Assembly: GCF_000517265.1 (NCBI RefSeq)
Contig: NZ_AYSJ01000004.1
Coordinates: 486,278-550,277 of the forward strand
DNA from: Photorhabdus khanii NC19
Lineage (GTDB): Bacteria > Pseudomonadota > Gammaproteobacteria > Enterobacterales > Enterobacteriaceae
DNA: 64,000 nt
Reading direction: 5' to 3'
The notes beneath the pieces were generated by a model. It ran no database searches. It saw only the letters and a program-made list of their open reading frames with translations, and was not told the origin of the DNA. A program made the translations under genes and the position numbers. Numbering within the stretch: position 1 is the first letter of the stretch; each line of letters opens with the position of its first letter. Of the stretch, positions 1 through 9,777 are shown one piece after another.

Positions 1-849
1 GCCGGTAGCGTGGCAGGTTATTTAGGGACGCTGGTCTCCTTCTATGATGCCAATAACGCTTTCAAAGTGGGTAATAGTGTAGAAGCTTACAGTGATATCG
101 CTATCGGAACAGGCTCCATTATCCTAACAACGGTAGGATTAGTCTTCTTTGCCGCCGGCTCGGTCATGACAGCAGGACTGCTGACATGGCTGGTTGTGGG
201 AGCCAGTTTGCTTATCGGGGGCAGTATTGTCCAGGCCAGCAGCGCCTGGTCAGATTTGGAAAAAGTGCTGAATAACTGTTTTTGGGGGGCTGGAGATAAG
301 TATGATTTTTGGCCTGTGGATGAACGACCATCTATATCAAATCAGTTACAAGATGCTAGAGAAATGAGTGATGTTATTAATAACTGTTTTATTATAGAAA
401 ACCAAGAATTTCTAAATCTGTTTATTCAGCCACAACTAAAAATACAGCAGGGATTTGGTGTCACCACCTATTGTTTTACCCTGCCAGCTTTTCAGATGGG
501 TCTCTCAAATATCTGCGAGATCTTTGTGACTCCATTCAGAACTCCTCACTACCGGGAAGGAAAAATCAATTATGTTGAAATTAACCACCGCAAATATATC
601 CCTGATACCTTCCGTAGTACCAAATTCAGGGAAGCTAAGAAGCAGGCCAAACTGACCCTGAATGGCGATACGGCAACGCTGGAAGTAGTCATCTCAGAAA
701 CAATGGGCGTTTACCCTCGCAGTAGCAAACTGTACTGGTATTATGAGCAATCAGAAAATGTCGTCGCCCCTATGCGTTATCTCCAGGGAGAAGAACCTAC
801 AGCAGAAAATACCATTAAGGGCAGTTTTGACGGAGAGCGCACACTATGA
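1..849 (+). CDS. C-terminal part of a probable membrane-active T6SS/contact-dependent effector (5' truncated by window)
   Basis: The frame is open to the window edge (a GTG at 10 is only an internal codon), so this is the 3' end of a larger gene. The visible 282 residues start with a long hydrophobic stretch (about residues 35-75, Gly/Ala/Leu-rich, enough for two membrane passes). A soluble region follows, containing a motif reading WSDLEKVLNNCFWGAGDKY. From memory this arrangement resembles the C-terminal part of large VasX/BTH_I2691-type T6SS effectors, whose genes are followed by multi-pass immunity proteins; that family assignment is tentative. The stop overlaps the next start (ATGA), so it is translationally coupled to the two-TM protein downstream, as expected for a toxin-immunity pair. 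It could instead be another surface or secreted protein. Confidence 0.5.
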   Translation, partial: AGSVAGYLGTLVSFYDANNAFKVGNSVEAYSDIAIGTGSIILTTVGLVFFAAGSVMTAGLLTWLVVGASLLIGGSIVQASSAWSDLEKVLNNCFWGAGDKYDFWPVDERPSISNQLQDAREMSDVINNCFIIENQEFLNLFIQPQLKIQQGFGVTTYCFTLPAFQMGLSNICEIFVTPFRTPHYREGKINYVEINHRKYIPDTFRSTKFREAKKQAKLTLNGDTATLEVVISETMGVYPRSSKLYWYYEQSENVVAPMRYLQGEEPTAENTIKGSFDGERTL

Positions 850-1813
850 AGCAACGACTAAAAAGTTTACTTAAAAAATGGTTTCCTACTATTCATCCGC
901 TGCCAGCTAAACGGCTGGCCCGCTGGGAAAAAGAACTTCTGGCCGCACCACCAGATATTAAGGATGAAGAAACCATTAAGCATGTGGAAATACTGGACTA
1001 CCTTGATAATAAAGAATGTCATATCCGTAATCCACAACGCCGTTTTAGGAGCATTAATCTAATCCCAGTCACACTAGGAATTATCAGTAGCCTAGTGTTA
1101 AACATTAATGATTTCATGGAATCGCGAAAAAAAAATGAGGAAGCTATTCATCGATGGGTTGGTTATGCAAAAAAAAATATGGCGAAGAATTTTATCTGCG
1201 CAATGATCTACCTGCTGATATGGAAGATATCCGTTATATCGGTAATGATAAAGAAATTTCACTAAGAAAATATTTATATTATCGTTATACTTTTTACCCA
1301 AGTAGTACTCGACTCCTCATTATTGATATAAGCTTCCTGCTGCTCTATCTGCTGATTATTCCACCTTTTGTCTATTGTGTATTTTTCTGGCAGAGACAGG
1401 CACCATTAATTATCGATCGGGAACGGCAGATCTTTTACACCTGGTATAAAGGTAAAGCCTATGCTGCCCGTTATCCACAATTAGGCATGTTGGAAAAAAC
1501 TAATATTCTGTATTTCAAAGTCTACGGACTGGATGAAAATAATAACCTTATCGAGCGTGTCTTTATCCCTAATGTCAGCAGTTATACCTTTGCTTTCTTA
1601 AGCAGTGGCAATGATAAAGCGCTGGCAGTCGCCTTTATGGTGAAATTCTTATTAAACGGCAAAGAAGCTGTCAGTAAGGTGGATTATAAACGCCGTGGAC
1701 CGCTTATCTGGTGGAGCAAAGATAAAAGACCCGCGGATTTAGACGCACAAATTCCGTTGATTTTGGCAGAATTGGATCGCTTAGGTCCCCCTGATGAAGA
1801 TCTTTCCGAATGA
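846..1813 (+). pseudogene. Two-TM DUF6708-like putative immunity protein, copy 1, frameshifted at a poly-A tract
   Basis: Two overlapping frames (846-1265 and about 1154-1813) together reproduce the whole length of the intact paralogue at 1810-2778. The frame change falls at a run of nine A at 1169-1177: one more A would join the halves. Another A9 run lies at 1127-1135. The reconstructed protein would have a basic N-terminus, a TM helix at about 70-90, an external loop, a second TM helix at about 160-185 and a cytoplasmic C-terminal domain, matching a DUF6708-like architecture (family recalled, not searched). It starts inside the stop codon of the effector-like gene and its end overlaps the start of copy 2 (ATGA), so the three form one operon. 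The frameshift may be a sequencing error, true decay, phase variation or slippage on the A tract; the sequence alone cannot tell. Confidence 0.6.
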
Positions 1814-2778
1814 ACGCAACATTAAAAAATCTACTCAAAAAATGGTTTCCCACTATTCATCCACTGCCAGCCAAACGGCTGGCTTGCTGGGAAAAAGAAC
1901 TTCTGGCCGCACCACCGGATATTAAGGATGAAGAAACTATCAAACATGTGGAAATACTAGACTACCTTGATAATAAGGAATGTCATATTCATAATACTCA
2001 ACGCCGCGCCCGGAGTATTGCCTTGATCCCGGTTACATTAGGAATTATCAGTAGTCTTATCCTAAATATTAACGCGTTTATCGGAGAGAGAAGAAGTGGT
2101 GAAGCATACATTCACCGTTGGGTTAATATAGTCAAAAAAGAATGTGGTGAAAAATTTTATCTACGCAATGATTTTCCGGATTATATGAAAGGTGCCCGTT
2201 ATATCGGTAATGATAAAGAAATTTCTCTAAAAAAATACCTGCACTATCGCTATAATTTTTATGAATATAGCAATGATATTTTAATAACCGATATGACATT
2301 TTTACTGCTTTACCTACTGATTATTCCACCTTTTGTTTATTGTATCTTTTTCTGGCAGAGACAAGCACCATTAATTATCGATCGTGAACGGCAGATCTTT
2401 TACACCTGGTATAAAGGTAAAGCCTATGCTGCCCGTTATCCACAATTAGGCATGTTGGAAAAAACTAATATTCTGTTCCTCAAAGTCTACGGCCTGGACG
2501 AGAACAATCAACTTATCGGGCGTGGTTTTATCCCTAACGTCAGTAGTTATTCCTTTGCTTTCTTAAGCAGTGGCAATGATAAAGCACTGGCAGTCGCCTT
2601 TATGGTGAAATTCTTATTAAACGGCAAAGAAGCGGTCAGTAAGGTGGATTATAAACGCCGTGGGCCCCTTATCTGGTGGAGTAAAGATAAAAGACCCGCT
2701 GATTTAGAGGATCAGATTCCGTTGATTTTGGCAGAACTAGATCGCCTAGGTCCCCCTGATGAAGATCTTTCCGAATGA
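1810..2778 (+). CDS. Two-TM DUF6708-like putative immunity protein, copy 2 (intact)
   Basis: 322 residues, nearly identical to copy 1 in the first 60 and last 130 residues and divergent in the middle (about 95-160), the loop between the two predicted TM helices (about 70-92 and 160-185). Conserved ends with a divergent central loop fit an immunity or receptor protein whose loop sets specificity; that is inference. The C-terminal cytoplasmic region contains a motif reading LIIDRERQIFYTWYKGKAYA, which I associate with DUF6708 proteins found beside T6SS effectors. The start overlaps the end of copy 1 and the stop overlaps a further short frame, so the cassette looks built by tandem gene addition. 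Confidence 0.65.
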   Translation: MNATLKNLLKKWFPTIHPLPAKRLACWEKELLAAPPDIKDEETIKHVEILDYLDNKECHIHNTQRRARSIALIPVTLGIISSLILNINAFIGERRSGEAYIHRWVNIVKKECGEKFYLRNDFPDYMKGARYIGNDKEISLKKYLHYRYNFYEYSNDILITDMTFLLLYLLIIPPFVYCIFFWQRQAPLIIDRERQIFYTWYKGKAYAARYPQLGMLEKTNILFLKVYGLDENNQLIGRGFIPNVSSYSFAFLSSGNDKALAVAFMVKFLLNGKEAVSKVDYKRRGPLIWWSKDKRPADLEDQIPLILAELDRLGPPDEDLSE

Positions 2779-2855
2779 AGTTTGCCGACATCAAGACCAT
2801 CATTGAGAAAGATATCAATGCACTGGATTTAGCTGACATCAGAATTGATACGTAG
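2775..2855 (+). pseudogene. 26-codon remnant overlapping the end of copy 2
   Basis: An ATG overlaps the TGA of the preceding gene (ATGA), exactly as at the two upstream junctions, and opens a frame of 26 codons (start MKFADIKTIIEKD) that ends at TAG 2853-2855. It looks like the beginning of a third or fourth cassette gene whose remainder was lost. It does not match the N-terminus of the two-TM paralogues. It could also be a chance frame. Confidence 0.35.
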
Positions 2856-4335
2856 ACCATTCAGGAAAGCTAGATGCTTCATCCGCGGAGTCGATAATAT
2901 TTTACTGGGCATAGGACATTTCCGGCAACCGTCCGCGCTCCTCCCGGTCAAGTAAATTATGCCCATCAACTTCCTCAGAAAGCCATCAACCGGATAACCC
3001 AACAATTCGTTCGCCCTGTGTTTTATGACAGACGGGCTTTAAACTGTTATTAAAAGTCATTGTTTTAACTTACGGTTTTAATCAGTATAAAGTTTTCAAC
3101 GTTGTTTTTACCGATTTTAATGCCTGCTTTTTATTAAGTTTAATCATCATCGGATATCATGTTCTATGTTTAACCAACGTTAATCATACTCACCTTTTAT
3201 CTTTACTGATGCTGTTTTACCCGTAATCTTAAACAATTTTAATAAGCCACCATTTTCTGTTTTTTTCAGATAATCACTTCCTTTTTCAGGGCTTAAATCC
3301 TGCTAAATTAACCGTTTTATCCATTTTTTTATTGCATTATTTTTAAGGTTTTCTTCATAAAATAACAACGAGAAATCGCTTAAATACCCATTTGATCAGA
3401 TAATATTTTTTACATGCTGATTTTTCTCAACTCACTATTAATGGTTTTCAATTAAATGCAATTAACTCTCTTTTTGAAAACTTAAATTTATTGAGTTAAA
3501 TCCACTATTTATATAAAAGTTTTAATATCTCTGCATTCGTGCTTTTAAATGATTATAACAGGTTAGGTAAATATATGATGGGAAAGCTTTAAATGTTATT
3601 ATTTTATATAATTTTAATCAGTATAGAGTTTTAACGGTTTTTTACTACTTTTAACACCTGATTTTAATCATCATGGGGATATCGTGTTTTACGTTTAATC
3701 AACGTCAATCATACTCACTTTTTATCTTTACTGATGTTGTTTTACCGGTAATCTTAATAAGTTACCACCCTTTATTTTGTCTTCATAAATCAGCAAGTAA
3801 ATGATCTGATGAGATAAAAACACCCCTTTTTGTTTTTATAGTTTTCTTCATACAATAATGACGAGAAACCGCTTAAATGCCAGCCTAGTAAAATACTATT
3901 ATTTTGCATACTGGTTTATTCTCAATTCTCTATTAATGGTTAATGATTTTTTATTAAATGCAATTAATTCTCTTTCTGAAAAGTCGTATTTATTTAAATC
4001 CACCATTTATACAAAATTTTTAATATTTATTCATTCACTCTCTTAAATAATCATAGCAAATTAGGTAAATGCAAAATAAACCGAGTATATAATCTCTGAT
4101 AAATGAATTAAAAATAGCAGGGAATAACCCGCTTTTAGTCACCCTGTATCTCTTAAAAATCTGGCATTAATCGAGGATCTATTTTTTTCACCCTTGGCTG
4201 ATAGATAACTGAGTTAATTACCGATAAAAAGAAGCTTGCAATCTCCCCAAAAGGGAAATGCAAGCAAAAATAGAAAGCGAAAAATGTTAAAATACAGGCT
4301 CAGCGAGTATAGTAATTATCATTCCGAGGATTTTA
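2856..4335. other. 1.5-kb gene-free, AT-rich stretch
   Basis: No convincing coding frame; the longest frame (3858-4046) has hydrophobic low-complexity content expected from AT-rich DNA. The first 200 bases are more balanced in composition. They contain an 8-bp inverted repeat (TGGGCATA 2906-2913, TATGCCCA 2958-2965) and a weak hairpin GCCC...GGGC followed by TTT near 3020-3046 that could end the upstream operon. From about 3075 a degenerate tandem duplication fills the space. The stretch resembles decayed horizontally acquired DNA of the kind usually silenced by H-NS, and an H-NS-family gene lies just to the right. Confidence 0.6.
3075..4072. repeat. Degenerate tandem duplication, two units of about 0.5 kb
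   Basis: Unit 1 spans roughly 3075-3576 and unit 2 roughly 3611-4072. Matching blocks occur in the same order: TTTTAATCAGTATAAAG/TTTTAATCAGTATAGAG; the AATCATACTCAC...TTTATCTTTACTGATG block near 3180 and 3708; TTTTCTTCAT followed by a GAGAAA-C-GCTTAAAT block near 3350 and 3842; AAATGCAATTAA near 3454 and 3956; and TTAGGTAAAT near 3564 and 4061. Unit 2 is shorter because of deletions before the TTTTCTTCAT block. No frame is conserved between units. This is an ancient duplication of unknown function. Confidence 0.75.
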
Positions 4336-4782
4336 TTATTTTTTAATTAAAAACTCATCTAATGAATGGCCTTCATTGAGCAGTTTTTGTAAACCTAATG
4401 GTCTTTTTCCGTTTCCTGACCAGTATTTAACCTCTCCATTTTCATTAAACTGATACTTAGGTTTTCTCGGTTTTCCTTTTCCTGTATTTGATTTTTTAGG
4501 TTTAAAACCAGATAGGGTAATAGGTATGTTAATGGTATTAATATCAAAGCCCATTTCTTCAATAATTCTTAATACTTCTAAACGTTTTTGTTCTTTTTCT
4601 TCTATTTCTAATCTGGCTAATCTGGAGGATTCCCGGCTTTCGTCAACGATTATCTCTAGTTTTTGGTAAACTTCTTTCAGCCAATCGAAATCTTTTGTTT
4701 GAGCAAATTTTCTTAATGTGGTTAATCCTGTTAAATGTTTTGATACAATCTCATATTCTTGTTCTTTGGTTAACTCTGTCAT
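4336..4782 (-). CDS. H-NS-family nucleoid-associated protein (divergent paralogue)
   Basis: 148 residues with H-NS layout: an acidic/Leu-rich coiled-coil oligomerisation region (about 1-85), a basic Lys/Pro/Gly linker (about 93-108) and a C-terminal DNA-binding domain (about 110-148). The C-terminal domain reads YQFNENGEVKYWSGNGKRP and ends SLDEFLIKK, matching the H-NS pattern Y-x-NGE-x-x-W-x-G-x-G-R-x-P and SLDDFLI. The minor-groove core QGR of H-NS is NGK here, so affinity may differ. The start is supported by an AAGGTG ribosome site 7 bases upstream. It stands alone at the edge of a gene-poor AT-rich island, typical for an acquired H-NS-like silencer or an anti-silencing modulator. The chromosomal hns is expected elsewhere. 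Confidence 0.85.
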   Translation of the reverse strand: MTELTKEQEYEIVSKHLTGLTTLRKFAQTKDFDWLKEVYQKLEIIVDESRESSRLARLEIEEKEQKRLEVLRIIEEMGFDINTINIPITLSGFKPKKSNTGKGKPRKPKYQFNENGEVKYWSGNGKRPLGLQKLLNEGHSLDEFLIKK

Positions 4783-5228
4783 TTTGTCACCTTGTTAATA
4801 TATTTAAAATCCGTTTTTCCTGATGTTTTCTCTTTCAATGTCAGTATATCACCGATTTTTTTACCTACTTAAAAAAATCCTTAATCATTTCTGTTTTACC
4901 TTTAATAATTAAAGTTTTTATCTGTTTCTTCGTAATACCCTTGCCCTTTTTTCAGATTTTAAAACCATACTGATTTTGTCTCAAAGCAATAGCCCTACGG
5001 ATAAATCCGAAATCAACGGCAGTATCGATTTTACGAATCAGATAATTGTGAAAAACAAGATCTTCAAGCAAGCCCTTTCAACAAGAAAAGTTTTCGTGGA
5101 GGAGTATTCTTAACATGGCGGCAAGCTCCGTTTGGCGAACGGAACTTGATTAACATAAAGCGCCAGATAAATAATCAGCACTTCGTCTGTAATCTGAGCG
5201 CCAATAGCGCTCAATTATGACTGAGCAA
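4783..5228. other. Gene-free spacer between the hns-like gene and yigL
   Basis: No supported gene. The left part is the AT-rich upstream region of the hns-like gene. At 5195-5213 there is a compact hairpin (TGAGCGC, loop CAATA, GCGCTCA) just beyond the yigL stop. It lacks a clear U-tract, so it is only a possible terminator of the recQ-pldB-yigL transcript. In E. coli, yigM and metR follow yigL; neither is present, so this marks a synteny breakpoint. Confidence 0.5.
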
Positions 5229-6029
5229 TTAAACCTGATACATTTTGCATAAATAGCAGGGAACAGCATCATTAGCATTTGAGCCAATGACGTCCATATC
5301 TGGCAGGATATCTTTCAAACGTTGGTGAGCATCCTGCATGATGCAGCCCTTACCAGCCATCGTCAGCATTTCCAGGTCGTTCATTCCATCACCAAAAGCG
5401 ATGCAATCACTGAGTTTATAGCCCATAGATTTAGCTACCTGTTCAAGGGCATGACCTTTGGAAACGCCACCAGCCATGACCTCCAGGCAATTACGTAACG
5501 AGAAACTGACATTCACCCTGTCACCCCAACGTGCGTTGATTGATTCCTCTAATATGAGCAATAGATCATGATCTTCACAGGTAAAATAAACTTTACATAC
5601 ACCATCAGTCTTAAAATTATCACGCTCAAAAAGCCGATAATGAAATATTGACTCCTGGAAAAATTCTTCCTGCTCAGGACTTTCACGATTCATATACCAG
5701 TCATCATGACGGTAATAATTGGTCAGAATATCAGGGTTATCAAACTCCATCAGACACAAGTCATTCACAATATCAGGATCAACGTTGTGGCTGAAAACCA
5801 GTTCACCCGCGGTATTATGTACCCTGGCCCCATTGGAGGTGATCATATAGGCATCAATACCAAGCCCATCGCGAATTTGGGAAACATCCACATGATGACG
5901 GCCGGTAGCAAAAATAAAATGAATGCCTTTGTTTGTGAGTAAGTTAAGGGTTTCCTTGGTATAAGACGTTAATTTGTGATCAGGAGACAGCAAAGTACCG
6001 TCTAAATCTGAAGCAACAATGTGATACAT
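5229..6029 (-). CDS. yigL: HAD-superfamily sugar/pyridoxal phosphatase YigL
   Basis: 266 residues, Cof-type (class IIB) HAD phosphatase. The catalytic motif is near the N-terminus (DLDGTLL, nucleophile Asp and acid/base Asp), then FATGR (motif II region), a large cap domain, and a C-terminal FGDGMNDLEML (motif IV, Mg-binding Asp pair). The E. coli orthologue dephosphorylates pyridoxal 5'-phosphate and sugar phosphates, with a role in phosphosugar detoxification. The ATG at 6029 is chosen over an upstream in-frame codon because the family begins MY-x-VASDLDG and an AGGAA site precedes it. It lies 23 bases after pldB, as in enterics. Confidence 0.93.
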   Translation of the reverse strand: MYHIVASDLDGTLLSPDHKLTSYTKETLNLLTNKGIHFIFATGRHHVDVSQIRDGLGIDAYMITSNGARVHNTAGELVFSHNVDPDIVNDLCLMEFDNPDILTNYYRHDDWYMNRESPEQEEFFQESIFHYRLFERDNFKTDGVCKVYFTCEDHDLLLILEESINARWGDRVNVSFSLRNCLEVMAGGVSKGHALEQVAKSMGYKLSDCIAFGDGMNDLEMLTMAGKGCIMQDAHQRLKDILPDMDVIGSNANDAVPCYLCKMYQV

Positions 6030-6052
6030 AGTTATCGTTCCTATTAATTGAA

Positions 6053-7051
6053 TCAATTCTGGTCAAAAAAGTCACAAATAGCATTGAGTGCCTGGCTGCG
6101 TAATTTATCTTTTTCAAATAGGATCTCATGATGCGCCCCCTGAATAATCAAAGGTGACTGCCCTTCAATGAAAGTTCTCTCTTTCCGATGTGATTCACAA
6201 AAAGCCCGTAGCTGCTGATTATTAACGACTTTATCTTCACTGGCTTTTAAGACCATCAGTGGCGTCTCAATTTTTCCTGCTTTTTCTATCAATATATTGC
6301 CGATCCGCATACTTTCCCGCATCCAATGATATGTCGGCCCGCCTATGCGTAATTCCGGGTAATCCGCGTAATAACGGAGATAGCGACTATAACGTTCATA
6401 ACTGTGTGTCAGAAGATTTATCAAATAGGGCAACGGTCGCCATTTTCCAGTCAGTATTGCGTAGTTATTTCGTCTAGCCGGTCGCCTTTCTGCCCGGTTC
6501 ACCAGCAAAGTAGCCAACCAGTGCGGCATTGGTAAGTTAATACCAAACATAGGAGCACAAAGGGCCACTGCATCAAAAATCTGACTGTGACGTAATAAGA
6601 ATCCCCCTAATATTGCCGCGCCCATTGAATGAGCCAACGCATAACAGTGAGAATAATAACGAGGGAGAATTTCTCTTTCTATGAACGTTTCAACGTCATC
6701 AATATAGTCATCAAATTTTTCTACATGCCCTTTTTGTGGATCTTCAAGCATCCTGCCGGATCGCCCCTGTCCACGATGGTCAATGATAAAAACGTCGTAA
6801 CCAAGGTGATAAAAGTCAAATGCCACCTCCGGGTATTTGACATAACTTTCACTACGGCCCGGCAAAATAACGACTGCTCTATGATTCCGGGTTGTTGCAC
6901 AAAAACGGACATAGCGTATCAGTACATTATCAACACCGATAAACTCATGCTCTTCCCTGGCTTGCCAGAAATCTAACAGAGGCCCGTTGGCAAAAGCAGA
7001 AAACTGTATCTCACGATTAAGCCAGCTCTCTTTCAACATTTCGGGCTTCAT
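6053..7051 (-). CDS. pldB: Lysophospholipase L2
   Basis: 332 residues, alpha/beta hydrolase. The oxyanion region reads VILPGRSES, an IDHRGQGRSGR strand follows, and the nucleophile elbow reads AHSMGAA (Ser at about 142). The C-terminal GAHHEILFEKD supplies the catalytic His. PldB hydrolyses lysophospholipids at the inner membrane. It sits between recQ (15 bases upstream) and yigL. The rhtB and rhtC exporter genes that separate recQ from pldB in E. coli are absent, so recQ-pldB-yigL is probably one transcript. Confidence 0.95.
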   Translation of the reverse strand: MKPEMLKESWLNREIQFSAFANGPLLDFWQAREEHEFIGVDNVLIRYVRFCATTRNHRAVVILPGRSESYVKYPEVAFDFYHLGYDVFIIDHRGQGRSGRMLEDPQKGHVEKFDDYIDDVETFIEREILPRYYSHCYALAHSMGAAILGGFLLRHSQIFDAVALCAPMFGINLPMPHWLATLLVNRAERRPARRNNYAILTGKWRPLPYLINLLTHSYERYSRYLRYYADYPELRIGGPTYHWMRESMRIGNILIEKAGKIETPLMVLKASEDKVVNNQQLRAFCESHRKERTFIEGQSPLIIQGAHHEILFEKDKLRSQALNAICDFFDQN

Positions 7052-7065
7052 AAATCATCTCCAAG

Positions 7066-8892
7066 CTATTCACACTCCTCCAGATGTTTACAGATCAAGG
7101 CCATAAAAACGCTACCAAAACGTTCTAGTTTTCGTTGTCCAACCCCGTTGATTAATAACATTTCTTCAGCCGTAACCGGGCATTGCTCTGACATTTCAAT
7201 CAGCGTGACATCGTTAAATACAACAAAAGGCGGGATATTATCTTCGTCAGCAATAGACTTCCGTAATTTACGCAGCTTGGCAAATAATTTGCGATCATAA
7301 TTGCCACTATATGATTTACTCTGCTGGCTGCGCCCTTTCAGGCTCTGTATCCGTGGAACAGCCAGTTTCAACGGAACTTCACCACGCAATACTGGCCGCG
7401 CAGCTTCTGTTAATTGTAATGCAGAATAATTGGCAATGTTTTGACTGATAAAACCTAAGTGAATAAGCTGCCTCAACACGCTGACCCAGTGCTCCTGGCT
7501 TTGATCTTTACCAATGCCGTAAACCGGCAAACGATCATGCCTTATATCGCGGATACGCTGATTATTCGCACCTCTGAGCACTTCAACAATATAACCGATA
7601 CCAAAACGCTGACCAACCCGGTAAACACAAGAAAGCGCTTTTTGCGCATCCACCAAACCATCATAATTTTTCGGTGGATCAAGGCAGATGTCACAGTTAC
7701 CGCAAGCGGTTTGTTGGCTTTCGCCAAAATAGTTCAATAACACCAAACGGCGGCAAGTTTGCGCTTCGGCAAAGGCCCCCATCGCATTAAGCTTGTGCCG
7801 TTCAATATCCTGCTGTGTGTCAGCCGTTTTCTCTTCCAAACAACGGCGAAGCCATACCATATCAGCCGGATCATAGAACAATACCGCTTCCGCAGGCAAA
7901 CCATCACGCCCGGCACGTCCTGTTTCCTGATAATAGGATTCGATATTACGTGGAATATTAAAATGAACCACGAACCGAACATTGGGTTTATTGATACCCA
8001 TACCAAATGCCACGGTCGCCACCACAACCTGCAAATCATCACGCTGAAACGCATCCTGTACCCGGGCACGTTGGCTGTTATCTAACCCAGCATGGTATGG
8101 CGCTACACTTAAACCACGTTTTTGTAAACGTTCTGATATCTCCTCAACTCGATTGCGACTGTTGCAGTAAACAATGCCGCTTTTACCTTTCTGACCGCGG
8201 ATAAATAACCATAATTGATCTAATGGTTTGTATTTTTCTATCAAGGTATAACGAATATTGGGGCGATCAAAACTGCTGATATGAATAAGCGGATTATTGA
8301 GATTCAATAGTCGGGCAATATCATTGCGGGTTGTTTCATCAGCGGTCGCCGTCAACGCAATGAAAGGTAATGTTGGAAAGCGTTGTCTGAGTTGTCCCAG
8401 CGCCCGGTATTCAGGCCGGAAATCATGGCCCCATTGTGAAATACAATGAGCTTCATCCACAGCCAGCATAGCAGGTTGCCATTCCAAAAGCTGTTCAAGG
8501 AAGTTATCCATCATTAAGCGTTCTGGAGCGATATACAGCAATTTGATCACGCCCTGACGACAACGCCGGATCACATCCATCTGCTGTTCACGGGCCTGAG
8601 TTGAATTCAGGCAATCAGCCGCAACACCATTCGCCCGCAGTTGATCCACCTGATCTTTCATTAAAGAGATCAAGGGAGAAACAACCAGGGTTAATCCTTC
8701 CTGCACCAGCGCCGGGATTTGGTAACACAGTGATTTGCCACCACCCGTCGGCATAATGACCAGACAATCACGCCCCTCAAGAATGGTATTGATGACTTGT
8801 TGCTGACCAGGCCGAAATTGCAGATAACCAAAGGTTTCCCGCAATACTTGCTCTGCCAGTGATATCGTATTGATGACTTCTGCGGTAGACAC
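7066..8892 (-). CDS. recQ: ATP-dependent DNA helicase RecQ
   Basis: 608 residues. SF2 helicase core with Walker A PTGGGKS (about 46-52), DEAH box, a TATAD motif and motif [14 protein letters not shown]; a zinc-binding region with four Cys (C-x16-C-x2-C-x2-C pattern, [11 protein letters not shown]); a winged helix; and a C-terminal HRDC domain ending with a GVGxRKLERFG hairpin. RecQ unwinds DNA 3'-5' in RecF-pathway repair. The GTG at 8892 is taken as start because AGGA lies just upstream and the resulting MSTAEV N-terminus aligns with E. coli MAQAEV; an in-frame TTG at 8904 is less likely. Confidence 0.96.
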   Translation of the reverse strand: MSTAEVINTISLAEQVLRETFGYLQFRPGQQQVINTILEGRDCLVIMPTGGGKSLCYQIPALVQEGLTLVVSPLISLMKDQVDQLRANGVAADCLNSTQAREQQMDVIRRCRQGVIKLLYIAPERLMMDNFLEQLLEWQPAMLAVDEAHCISQWGHDFRPEYRALGQLRQRFPTLPFIALTATADETTRNDIARLLNLNNPLIHISSFDRPNIRYTLIEKYKPLDQLWLFIRGQKGKSGIVYCNSRNRVEEISERLQKRGLSVAPYHAGLDNSQRARVQDAFQRDDLQVVVATVAFGMGINKPNVRFVVHFNIPRNIESYYQETGRAGRDGLPAEAVLFYDPADMVWLRRCLEEKTADTQQDIERHKLNAMGAFAEAQTCRRLVLLNYFGESQQTACGNCDICLDPPKNYDGLVDAQKALSCVYRVGQRFGIGYIVEVLRGANNQRIRDIRHDRLPVYGIGKDQSQEHWVSVLRQLIHLGFISQNIANYSALQLTEAARPVLRGEVPLKLAVPRIQSLKGRSQQSKSYSGNYDRKLFAKLRKLRKSIADEDNIPPFVVFNDVTLIEMSEQCPVTAEEMLLINGVGQRKLERFGSVFMALICKHLEECE

Positions 8893-9188
8893 GCTTTTCC
8901 TCAACCATTAAAAAATCACAGACGCTTAAGCATCTGCGCATTATGTTATCTTACTCTCGCAATAATTACTTCAACAACAAGCCCGCGACATAACAAACAC
9001 CGTTGTCATTTATAAAGCGTCAAAAAGGCAACACAGATTATTTTACACACGAACTTTAATTTTGCTCAGATTGTTTCTCGAGACGCCTCGCAAACTGGTA
9101 AGGTTGGCAATAAAAGCATAACATTAACAATTTATTAACTATATAAAGTGGTATTAATAACACGTACCTTTATTTGGAGATAAATTAA

Positions 9189-9659
9189 ATGTCGACAACG
9201 CAAGTCACCCTGGAGCAAGCCCGCCAGCTAATTGGTAATTTTTTTATTTACCATATGCCTTTTAACCAGATATTAGGGCTTGAGCTGCTCCGGTTTGAAC
9301 AGGATTACGCAGAAATACAGTTCCATAATCAGAGTAAGCTGGTAGGGAATACCGCACAGAAGATTTTACATGGCGGTGTGATTGCATCAGTGCTGGATGT
9401 CTGTGCCGGATTGGTCTGTGTCGGTAATGCCTTAGCCCGTATAACACCCACTCCACGAGAAGAATTAGAAAAGCGAATATCAACAATGGGAACGATTGAT
9501 TTGCGGGTGGATTATCTACGCCCCGGTCGTGGTGAAGTGTTTACAGCCACCAGCAGTATTATCCGCAATGGAAATAAAGTTTCTGTCGCCAGAGCTGAGC
9601 TGCATAACGAGCAGAGAGCACATATCGCCAGTGCAACAGCGACTTACCTGGTCGGTTAG
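9189..9659 (+). CDS. yigI: YigI-family hotdog thioesterase
   Basis: 156 residues, single hotdog fold of the PaaI/YigI thioesterase type. The helix motif [17 protein letters not shown] (about 60-76) carries the HGG signature, and [15 protein letters not shown] is the following strand pair. The family hydrolyses medium- and long-chain acyl-CoA. GGAG precedes the ATG by 9 bases. It is divergent from recQ and followed by rarD. In E. coli, pldA lies between yigI and recQ; it is missing here. Confidence 0.9.
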   Translation: MSTTQVTLEQARQLIGNFFIYHMPFNQILGLELLRFEQDYAEIQFHNQSKLVGNTAQKILHGGVIASVLDVCAGLVCVGNALARITPTPREELEKRISTMGTIDLRVDYLRPGRGEVFTATSSIIRNGNKVSVARAELHNEQRAHIASATATYLVG

Positions 9660-9777
9660 TCATATCATTTTATATATTAATCCCTTGCGTAATATTCAGC
9701 CCGGTGACATATTATTTTCATGTTAACGGGCAGAAACCCATTACATCACTCACACCATTTATTAACATTAGGATAAC

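Noticed and set aside
3858-4046. Short plus-strand frame of 62 codons in the AT-rich region
   Set aside because: The hydrophobic, low-complexity translation follows from AT-rich DNA; there is no ribosome site, and the duplicated partner unit does not preserve the frame.
5195-5213. Rho-independent terminator of yigL
   Set aside because: The hairpin is good but no U-tract follows on the minus strand; it is left as a possibility in the spacer note rather than called.
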